Positions 5,773 through 11,273 of a stretch of 11,273 nucleotides of DNA are shown in pieces. Within the stretch, counting starts at the first letter, position 1, and every line of letters starts with the position of its first letter. The DNA comes from an uncultured Marinosulfonomonas sp. (GTDB lineage: Bacteria > Pseudomonadota > Alphaproteobacteria > Rhodobacterales > Rhodobacteraceae). The notes below the pieces were generated by a model. The model did no database searches, was not told the DNA's origin, and saw only the letters and a list, made by a program, of their open reading frames with translations. The stretch covers positions 1 to 11,273 of the forward strand of contig CAMZKY010000326.1 in assembly GCA_947311455.1 (NCBI GenBank), in the 5' to 3' direction. The translations under genes and the position numbers were made by a program.

Positions 5773-7047
5773 ATGAGCACTATAATCGACATTTTCGCCC
5801 GCGAAATACTAGATAGCCGAGGAAATCCCACTGTTGAAGTAGACGTCATTCTGGAAGACGGCACAATGGGGCGCGCCGCCGTTCCGTCTGGCGCATCAAC
5901 CGGCGCATACGAAGCCGTGGAAAAGCGTGACGGCGACAAATCTCGTTACATGGGTAAAGGCGTGCTTGGTGCGGTGGCATCGGTGAACGGTGAGATTGCC
6001 GAAGAATTGTTGGGGATGGATGTGAACGAGCAAGAAGCAATCGATGCTTTGATGATCGAGCTGGATGGGACACACAACAAAGCGCGTCTTGGTGCAAATG
6101 CAATCTTGGGGGTTTCGCTTGCTGTGGCCAAAGCTGCCGCTGACAATTCTATGCAATCCCTGTTTCGCTACGTGGGCGGCACGTCGGCGCGCCTGTTGCC
6201 GGTGCCAATGATGAACATTATCAATGGTGGTGAACACGCAGATAATCCGATCGACATTCAAGAATTTATGATCATGCCTGTTTCTGCCGCCAATATCCGC
6301 GAGGCTGTCCGTATGGGATCGGAAGTATTCCACACCCTAAAAGCCGAGCTTTCAAATGCCGGTTTATCAACAGGTATCGGCGATGAAGGCGGGTTTGCCC
6401 CGAATATTTCCTCAACGCGCGATGCTTTGGATTTCATTCTGAAATCTATTGAAAAAGCTGGCTATACACCGGGTAAAGATATCTATCTTGCCATGGATTG
6501 TGCAGCGACAGAATACTACAAAGATGGTAAATATGAAATGAAGGGCGAAGGTAAATCCCTGACATCGGCAGAAAATGTTGAATATTTGAAATCCTTGGTT
6601 GCCGATTACCCAATTATCAGCATCGAGGATGGCATGTCCGAAGATGATTGGGATGGCTGGATCGCCTTAAACAAAGCGCTTGGCGATAAAATTCAGCTGG
6701 TCGGTGATGATTTGTTCGTCACCAACCCTGAACGGCTTGCAACCGGCATTGAAAACGGCGCGGCAAATTCATTGCTAGTAAAAGTAAACCAGATCGGCAC
6801 CTTGTCTGAAACCTTGAAAGCCGTTGATATGGCCCACCGTGCAGGCATGACCTGTGTGATGAGCCACCGTTCCGGTGAAACCGAAGATGCAACAATCGCT
6901 GATCTGGCTGTTGCCACAAATTGTGGCCAAATCAAAACCGGCTCACTTGCGCGCTCGGACAGATTGGCAAAATATAATCAGCTTATCCGCATTGAAGAAA
7001 TGCTAGGTGAATCGGCGCAATACGCCGGGCGTTCAATTCTGAAATAA
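5773..7047 (+). CDS. eno: Enolase (phosphopyruvate hydratase)
   Basis: Enolase converts 2-phosphoglycerate to phosphoenolpyruvate in glycolysis, reversibly in gluconeogenesis; it is cytoplasmic, Mg2+-dependent, and often part of RNA degradosomes. The 424 residues are full length. All key residues are present: Ser42 in the SGAST loop, His155, catalytic Glu205 in GDEGG, Mg2+ ligands Asp242, Glu285 and Asp312, catalytic base Lys337 (LLVKVNQIGT), HRSGETED (365-372) and Lys388 in IKTGS. The N-terminal domain spans about 1-130 and the TIM-like barrel the rest. The start at 5773 is set by AAAGGA (5760-5765) 7 bases upstream; longer in-frame readings to 5722 extend beyond the conserved N-terminus and are rejected. 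It could be partly read through from the EamA gene, but its own promoter is expected. Confidence 0.98.
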   Translation: MSTIIDIFAREILDSRGNPTVEVDVILEDGTMGRAAVPSGASTGAYEAVEKRDGDKSRYMGKGVLGAVASVNGEIAEELLGMDVNEQEAIDALMIELDGTHNKARLGANAILGVSLAVAKAAADNSMQSLFRYVGGTSARLLPVPMMNIINGGEHADNPIDIQEFMIMPVSAANIREAVRMGSEVFHTLKAELSNAGLSTGIGDEGGFAPNISSTRDALDFILKSIEKAGYTPGKDIYLAMDCAATEYYKDGKYEMKGEGKSLTSAENVEYLKSLVADYPIISIEDGMSEDDWDGWIALNKALGDKIQLVGDDLFVTNPERLATGIENGAANSLLVKVNQIGTLSETLKAVDMAHRAGMTCVMSHRSGETEDATIADLAVATNCGQIKTGSLARSDRLAKYNQLIRIEEMLGESAQYAGRSILK

Positions 7048-7063
7048 ATCTCGGATTAACTCC

Positions 7064-7095
7064 AATTCAAGGCGCATTTTGTTGCGCCTTGAATT
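7064..7095 (+). terminator. Hairpin terminator after eno
   Basis: A perfect 13-base inverted repeat (AATTCAAGGCGCA at 7064-7076, complement at 7083-7095) surrounds the loop TTTTGT, starting 16 bases after the eno stop. The U tract after the GC-rich part is short (AATTT), so it may be only moderately efficient or also act in mRNA 3'-end protection. Confidence 0.7.
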
Positions 7096-7151
7096 TCAAA
7101 CATCGCTAGGTCAAGCTGCATTTAAAGTTTTCAAGCATGGGCCGATTCGAG

Positions 7152-7961
7152 ATGCTTAAAATTCTGGGATATTCGTCTATATTGGCGTTGGCTGCATGCG
7201 GCGTAAGTGAGCGCGTTGAAAGACGAGCCGCCAATGATGCCGCAATATTCTATGAACCATGTGATGCACCAGCGAGCACAGTTTGTGCCTTTGTGAACAG
7301 TCCGGTTCCGCTAAAACCGGTGCCCGTGAAATTTTTTACCCGTAAAAATGAGTTTTATCCAACGGCGAAACCGCTGGAATTTATTGATGCCCGCGGCCAA
7401 CGTTGGGTTGCGCCAGAGTTAACACTCACAGATGGCGCGTCAATTCCAACTGTTTTTGTTCCAATGATCGGATTTCCAACCAGCCCCGAATTCTTAAATG
7501 CTGCCGCAATGCACGATGCTTACTGCGGTATTGGAAATGAAAAAGGTCAAAACTATCATTCCATTTCTTGGCAAAGAACGCACCGGATGTTTTACGATGC
7601 GCTTCGTGTTGGCGGCACCAGCGCAATCAAAGCAAAAATAATGTTTGCGGCCGTCTATTTGGGTGGCCCCCGTTGGGCGGATACAACGTTTAGAACACCC
7701 AAGCAAAACACGCGATCACGTCGTCTAATTCGCCGTTCTCACACTGACATCTCACTTCTCCAGAGCGGATTATCATTGCAAGAACTTCGACAATTGTTTG
7801 CTGTCGTAAAACGATACATTGTTGAAACAAATCCAACGATTCAGGGATTGGAAAGCTATCTGGTCGTTAAAGAAGATCAAGCAATTCTTCTCGCAGCCCA
7901 AAAAGACGACTCACCTAGTGTACATGATCCCTATGCCCCCTATGATCTATATGGTCCCTAA
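7152..7961 (+). CDS. DUF1353-domain predicted lipoprotein
   Basis: The protein has 269 residues from ATG 7152. MLKILGYSSILALAAC is a short lipoprotein signal with lipobox LAAC; Cys16 would be acylated, placing the protein in the periplasm on a membrane. The DUF1353 core covers roughly residues 57-178: LTDGASIP (92-99), AAMHDAYCG (118-126), RTHRMFYDALRVGG (142-155) and MFAAVYLGGPRW (164-175). The conserved Asp/His/Asp/Cys set looks like an active or metal site, but no activity is known to me for this family, several members of which are in phages. The last 90 residues (about 180-269) are charged and match nothing I recognise; they end with a Pro/Tyr-rich tail. The ATG at 7137 is an alternative adding five residues; 7152 gives the cleaner signal peptide. 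No phage genes are nearby. It converges with anmK. Confidence 0.75.
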   Translation: MLKILGYSSILALAACGVSERVERRAANDAAIFYEPCDAPASTVCAFVNSPVPLKPVPVKFFTRKNEFYPTAKPLEFIDARGQRWVAPELTLTDGASIPTVFVPMIGFPTSPEFLNAAAMHDAYCGIGNEKGQNYHSISWQRTHRMFYDALRVGGTSAIKAKIMFAAVYLGGPRWADTTFRTPKQNTRSRRLIRRSHTDISLLQSGLSLQELRQLFAVVKRYIVETNPTIQGLESYLVVKEDQAILLAAQKDDSPSVHDPYAPYDLYGP

Positions 7962-7966
7962 GGAAA

Positions 7967-7982
7967 CTAATTCTAGAATTAG
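7967..7982. repeat. 16-base perfect palindrome CTAATTCTAGAATTAG between convergent genes
   Basis: It lies five bases after the DUF1353-protein stop and 16 bases before the anmK stop. It is AT-rich, has no loop and no following T run, so it is a poor intrinsic terminator. Its core ATTCTAGAAT is shared with 3226-3235. Confidence 0.5.
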
Positions 7983-7998
7983 TAAAATGAAAAGCGCG

Positions 7999-9144
7999 TC
8001 ATGAATTTATACGCGATGGGTGGCTAACGAACCCACCGCCGACTGGCGCAGCCACACCAGTTGTGCTTGGTGCACTGGTGGGCAATCCTCTGGCAACACG
8101 CACGGCCAAATAGGCAAAGGCTTGCGCCTCTAGCATATCTCCATCCAACCCAAGATCATTGACATCACACACGTGCCCTGAAAGCGTTTCTTCTAGCATC
8201 GACATCAGTGTTTTGTTCTTACGGCCCCCACCACAAACATAATATGCCACCGGTGGCTTGGGAAAAAACGGCGTGGCCTTGGCGACACTGTCGGCACAAA
8301 TTTTGGTTAATGTCGACACCGCATCATACTTATCCAACCCCTCGATTAAATCCGGGATTTTTTGAAAACTGTTTCGATCCAATGACTTGGGGGGTATTTT
8401 AGAGAAATACACATCCTTTAAAACCCGATCGACAATCGCCTGATTCGCTACGCCTTTGGCGGCAATGTCTCCGTTTTTATCATAGTTCTGAGAAAATTCC
8501 CGCCGCACAAAATCATCAATCGGCGCGTTTGCCGGGCCGGTATCAAACGCAAGAAGCGCGCCAATATCTGTCGGAGACGCATACGCGGGATCAACCCATG
8601 TTACATTTCCAACCCCGCCCAGATTTAGAAAAACCACAGGGTCAGTGGCCTTAATCCACTTGGCACAGGCAAAGTGGAAAAATGGCGCAAGCGGTGCGCC
8701 CTGCCCGCCCATTTCTACATCCGACGTTCGAAAATCCCAAACCACCGGAACACCCAAAGCTTGTGCCAGAATTCGTCCATCCCCTGCTTGGTGGGTGCCT
8801 TGCCCGTGCGGATCATGCGCCAAGGTCTGGCCGTGAAACCCGATCAGATCAACATGGGGGTCTGCCGCTAGAAACGGTTCAAAAGCCTTCACATGCGAAA
8901 TCTCAACAATTTCAGCCGCAAACGGCGTTTCGCGATCTTGTGGCCATTTGCCCATTGCCGATAACAACATCGCGCGCTCATCTTTTGAATACGGTAAATA
9001 GGCACTGTTACCAAATTCAAAAATCTGTTCACCGTCTGTCAAAATCATCGCGGCATCAACACCATCCACCGAGGTGCCTGACATCCCTCCTAACGCCCAA
9101 ACAGGGCCATTTTTGCACAGGATTTTGGACTTGGGCTTCAACAT
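7999..9144 (-). CDS. anmK: Anhydro-N-acetylmuramic acid kinase AnmK
   Basis: AnmK hydrolyses the 1,6-anhydro ring of anhydro-MurNAc and phosphorylates it with ATP to MurNAc-6-phosphate, a cytoplasmic step of peptidoglycan recycling. The 381 residues are about family length. Blocks in order are the ATP-binding GGMSGTSVDGVDAA (19-32), GFHGQT (102-107), GDGRILA (121-127), DFRTSD (137-142), NLGGVGN (174-180), AFDTGPANAPID (199-210) with the catalytic-base aspartate (Asp201), CGGGRKN (304-310) and EAQAFAYLAVR (339-349). A short extension of about ten residues (SHPSRINS) follows the usual C-terminus. The start at 9144 has a purine-rich AAAGGGAAAG just upstream. It is divergent from tyrS with a 66-base gap, an arrangement I associate with Rhodobacterales. 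MurQ and other recycling genes are not in view. Confidence 0.95.
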   Translation of the reverse strand: MLKPKSKILCKNGPVWALGGMSGTSVDGVDAAMILTDGEQIFEFGNSAYLPYSKDERAMLLSAMGKWPQDRETPFAAEIVEISHVKAFEPFLAADPHVDLIGFHGQTLAHDPHGQGTHQAGDGRILAQALGVPVVWDFRTSDVEMGGQGAPLAPFFHFACAKWIKATDPVVFLNLGGVGNVTWVDPAYASPTDIGALLAFDTGPANAPIDDFVRREFSQNYDKNGDIAAKGVANQAIVDRVLKDVYFSKIPPKSLDRNSFQKIPDLIEGLDKYDAVSTLTKICADSVAKATPFFPKPPVAYYVCGGGRKNKTLMSMLEETLSGHVCDVNDLGLDGDMLEAQAFAYLAVRVARGLPTSAPSTTGVAAPVGGGFVSHPSRINS

Positions 9145-9164
9145 CTACTTTCCCTTTACTAACG

Positions 9165-9185
9165 AGACCGATATATCAGAGGTCT
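9165..9185. promoter_or_regulatory. Dyad AGACC-N11-GGTCT in the anmK/tyrS divergent promoter
   Basis: Perfect 5-base arms at 9165-9169 and 9181-9185 flank an AT-rich centre (GATATATCAGA) within the 66-base gap. Its central position would let one regulator or overlapping promoters affect both genes. The arms are short, so chance is possible. Confidence 0.25.
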
Positions 9186-9210
9186 AACCACTTTAGAACG
9201 GATAAAAACG

Positions 9211-10461
9211 ATGACTTACCATGCCAAATCGGACTTCATGCGGGTAATGCTGGAGCGCGGCTTTGTTGCCGACTGCACCGATTATCAAGCCCTTGACGAA
9301 GCTTTGATCAAAGGTGTGGTTCCGGCGTATATCGGCTTTGATGCCACGGCCAGTTCACTGCATGTGGGCAGCTTGATCCAGATTATGATGCTGCGCTGGC
9401 TGCAAAAAACCGGTCACAAACCGATTGTTTTGATGGGCGGCGGCACCACCAAGGTGGGCGACCCCAGTTTTCGCGCCGATGAACGCCCGCTTTTGACGGA
9501 CAAAGAGATCAACGAAAACATCGCCGGTATCAAAGCGGTTTTTTCCAGCTATGTTTCCTTTGGCGACGGCGAAAATGATGCGGTTATGGTGAACAACGCC
9601 GAATGGCTGGACGGGTTGAATTACCTTTCTTTCCTGCGTGATATTGGCCGTCATTTTTCGGTAAACCGGATGCTGGCCTTTGAAAGCGTAAAATCCCGCC
9701 TTGATCGTGAACAAAGCCTTTCGTTCCTTGAATTTAACTACATGATCCTGCAAGCCTATGATTTTCTGGAATTAAATCGTCGATACGGCTGTTTGTTGCA
9801 AATGGGTGGATCGGATCAATGGGGCAATATTGTCAACGGGATTGATCTAACGCGCCGTGTTTTGGAAAACCAGATTTTCGGGCTTACCACACCTTTGCTG
9901 ACCACATCCGACGGTAAAAAGATGGGTAAATCACAAGACGGCGCTGTTTGGCTAAATGCCGATATGCGCAGCCCCTACGAATTCTGGCAATTCTGGCGCA
10001 ACACGACTGATGCAGATGTGGGCCGGTTTTTGAAACTATATACCGAGTTGCCGATTGAAGAATGTGATCGTCTTGGTGCGCTGGAAGGATCTGAAATCAA
10101 CGCCGCAAAAATATGCCTTGCCAATGAAATCACCGCGCTTGCCCATGGGGCCGACGCTGCGCAGGCCGCCGAGGCCACCGCGCGCGAAGTGTTTGAAAAA
10201 GGCGGGGTTGGCGATGATTTGCCAACTCTTACATTATCGCGTGATGATATTGGTGATGGCATTTCGATTGTGCAACTGTTTGTCAAATCCGGCCTGTCAA
10301 AATCCGGCAAAGACGCCAAACGCCTGATCAAAGAAAATGGTGCAAAAATCAATGATCAAGCCCTTACAGAAGCTGGCCGGATGATTACGGTTGATGATTT
10401 ATCTGATGCGATCAAGCTTTCCGCCGGTAAAAAACGCCACGCATTGGTGGTTTTAAATTAA
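9211..10461 (+). CDS. tyrS: Tyrosyl-tRNA synthetase (TyrRS, class Ic)
   Basis: TyrRS charges tRNA-Tyr with tyrosine via tyrosyl-adenylate in the cytoplasm; it works as a dimer. The 416 residues are full length for a bacterial TyrRS. The Rossmann domain carries YIGFDATASSLHVGS (40-54), with HVGS as the HIGH signature, and GGGTTKVGDPS (76-86). YMILQAYDFLELN (177-189) and QMGGSDQWGNI (197-207) shape the tyrosine site. KMGKS (237-241) is the KMSKS loop with Gly for Ser, common in this enzyme. A helical anticodon domain follows (about 250-340). The S4 RNA-binding domain is at about 350-416 (ISIVQLFVKSGLSKSGKDAK to the end). The ribosome site is weak (GGAT about 9 bases upstream). No T-box leader is present, as expected in a proteobacterium. 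Confidence 0.97.
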   Translation: MTYHAKSDFMRVMLERGFVADCTDYQALDEALIKGVVPAYIGFDATASSLHVGSLIQIMMLRWLQKTGHKPIVLMGGGTTKVGDPSFRADERPLLTDKEINENIAGIKAVFSSYVSFGDGENDAVMVNNAEWLDGLNYLSFLRDIGRHFSVNRMLAFESVKSRLDREQSLSFLEFNYMILQAYDFLELNRRYGCLLQMGGSDQWGNIVNGIDLTRRVLENQIFGLTTPLLTTSDGKKMGKSQDGAVWLNADMRSPYEFWQFWRNTTDADVGRFLKLYTELPIEECDRLGALEGSEINAAKICLANEITALAHGADAAQAAEATAREVFEKGGVGDDLPTLTLSRDDIGDGISIVQLFVKSGLSKSGKDAKRLIKENGAKINDQALTEAGRMITVDDLSDAIKLSAGKKRHALVVLN

Positions 10462-10462
10462 A

Positions 10463-10491
10463 TTTACATTTCGCGTTCTACGGAATACTAT
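10463..10491 (+). promoter_or_regulatory. Candidate sigma-70 promoter for the zinc-ribbon/TerB gene
   Basis: TTTACA (10463-10468) and TACTAT (10486-10491) are separated by 17 bases, starting just after the tyrS stop. A 10-base palindrome GTATCGATAC (10500-10509) lies directly downstream, about where transcription would start, and could be an operator. Confidence 0.4.
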
Positions 10492-10532
10492 CTAAAGGTG
10501 TATCGATACTAGTAAAATGCTTGGAGAGTTAA

Positions 10533-11162
10533 ATGTTGTTTATTTGGGGTTTCAAAGGACGGAACAAAAAGATGGGCGAAGGCGAGTTTTTTTGCCCCGA
10601 CTGCGGTTCTTACCACCACTATTTCCTAATGATCGTAAAACGCTGGTTTACGTTTTATTTTATACCGATCTTTCCAACTTCAACGCTTGGCGAATATGTT
10701 GAATGCCAAAATTGTAAAGCAACATTTAATACCCGTGTCCTGGAGCTTGATCCAAAGAAAGATGCGGAAATGTTCGAGGCCGAATTTTCTTTAGCTGCCA
10801 AACGTGTCATGTTCAAAATGGCACTTGCCGACGGAGAAATAGACGAATCTGAAATTGAACAGATCACCCAAGCTTTTCAAAGCATAGCCAAGCGAGAAAT
10901 CGATAAAAATGATATCGCCGCAGAATTAGAGGCCGCACGCGATGATACGCGCACCGTCGCCGAATATATGGCCGACATTTCAGCACAGCTGAATGATACT
11001 GGAAAAGAACAAGTATTACGCGCAGCAATAGCGGTTATTAAGGCAGACGGCATTATCGATGATGACGAGTTAAAAGAGTTGAGTGAACTCATAAAGGCGC
11101 TGGACATGCCAAAGGCCTATTCAAACGGCATTTTACTTGAAGAAGGCTTGCCTAAATTGTAG
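10533..11162 (+). CDS. Zinc-ribbon protein with C-terminal TerB-like domain
   Basis: This is a 209-residue soluble protein. The N-terminal zinc ribbon has two CxxC knuckles, Cys21/Cys24 (FFCPDCGSY) and Cys58/Cys61 (VECQNCKATF), preceded by a conserved-looking FIWGFKGRNKKMGEG. The span between the knuckles (residues 31-50) is hydrophobic and aromatic (KRWFTFYFIPIFPTS), which may pack on a membrane or partner. Residues about 80-205 form an all-helical TerB/DjlA-N-like domain with two acidic motifs, ALADGEIDESEIEQI (97-111) and IKADGIIDDDELKEL (169-183), typical of this fold and possible metal sites. A GGAG site (10523-10526) 6 bases before the ATG sets the start. No tellurite genes (terZ, terD, terC) are nearby, so resistance should not be inferred. 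It is transcribed in the tyrS direction after a 71-base gap with its own candidate promoter. Confidence 0.85.
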   Translation: MLFIWGFKGRNKKMGEGEFFCPDCGSYHHYFLMIVKRWFTFYFIPIFPTSTLGEYVECQNCKATFNTRVLELDPKKDAEMFEAEFSLAAKRVMFKMALADGEIDESEIEQITQAFQSIAKREIDKNDIAAELEAARDDTRTVAEYMADISAQLNDTGKEQVLRAAIAVIKADGIIDDDELKELSELIKALDMPKAYSNGILLEEGLPKL

Positions 11163-11224
11163 ATCGACGCATTTGATATTCAAGGGATAAAATAAATCCG
11201 GCGGCTCTGTAGCTATGGCCGTCT

Positions 11225-11272
11225 TCATTCTCCCAGCATCCATTCCCCATCAGGGAAAAACGCGTGATACGC
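11225..11272 (-). CDS. Possible C-terminal end of a minus-strand gene, cut by window edge
   Basis: The minus-strand frame entering at 11272 reads AYHAFFPDGEWMLGE and stops at TGA (11227-11225). It looks like a normal protein tail, and a gene here would converge with the zinc-ribbon/TerB gene. Two other frames are also open to the edge: a plus-strand reading from ATG 11215 (MAVFILPASIPHQGKTRDT) and a minus-strand reading ending over the TerB-gene stop. With only 16 codons no frame can be proved. Confidence 0.25.
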   Translation of the reverse strand, partial: AYHAFFPDGEWMLGE

Positions 11273-11273
11273 A

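Noticed and set aside
7152..7961. Prophage remnant suggested by the DUF1353 domain
   Set aside because: No integrase, structural or lysis genes, no attachment repeats, and the flanks are eno and anmK/tyrS.
7979..7990. Short repeat TAGTAAAATG shared by 7980-7989 and 10510-10519
   Set aside because: A single shared 10-mer in 11 kb is expected by chance many times over.
8682..9296. 204-codon plus-strand open frame across anmK and the tyrS start
   Set aside because: Antisense to anmK and out of frame with tyrS, both strongly supported; its translation is Pro/His/Arg-rich low-complexity text typical of a shadow frame.
10533..11162. Tellurite resistance gene
   Set aside because: Only the TerB-like fold is shared; there are no other ter genes, and the fold occurs in many unrelated contexts.

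Overview
The window looks like an ordinary chromosomal stretch of an alphaproteobacterium, most likely a lower-GC member of the Rhodobacterales (Roseobacter-type). This is inferred from protein character: a Mur-like Fur protein without structural-zinc cysteines, and divergent anmK/tyrS genes. The FNR-type box is compatible with it but not specific. No tRNA, rRNA, transposase, phage integrase or CRISPR array was seen.

Layout. Positions 1-1259 hold the 3' part of selO (protein AMPylase), followed on the + strand by a CPA1-type Na+/H+ antiporter (1388-2638). A hairpin with A and T runs on its two sides separates this from a convergent DsrC/TusE-like gene (3039-2701, - strand) that has no cysteine at all. 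The divergent gap 3040-3272 is the most regulation-rich stretch of the window: it has an FNR-type box, a second related dyad, an AT dyad and a TTCTAGAA palindrome. Next is a DUF533/TerB-like protein with a long glycine-rich repeat region (3273-4277) and a strong terminator. A Fur/Mur-like metalloregulator (4405-4815) overlaps an EamA transporter (4812-5693) by ATGA, and enolase (5773-7047) follows with its own hairpin. A DUF1353 lipoprotein (7152-7961) converges with anmK (9144-7999, - strand), which is divergent from tyrS (9211-10461). A zinc-ribbon plus TerB-like protein (10533-11162) ends the readable genes. The last 111 bases may hold the end of a minus-strand gene.

How the genes relate. 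Most are independent housekeeping units: glycolysis (eno), tRNA charging (tyrS), cell-wall sugar recycling (anmK), ion homeostasis (antiporter). Only the regulator/EamA pair has the close overlap expected of a true operon. Two separate proteins carry acidic TerB-fold-like domains. I found no convincing multi-gene novel system. The best leads are the cysteine-free DsrC homologue behind an FNR-type box, the metalloregulator coupled to an EamA transporter, the DUF1353 lipoprotein, and the zinc-ribbon/TerB protein.
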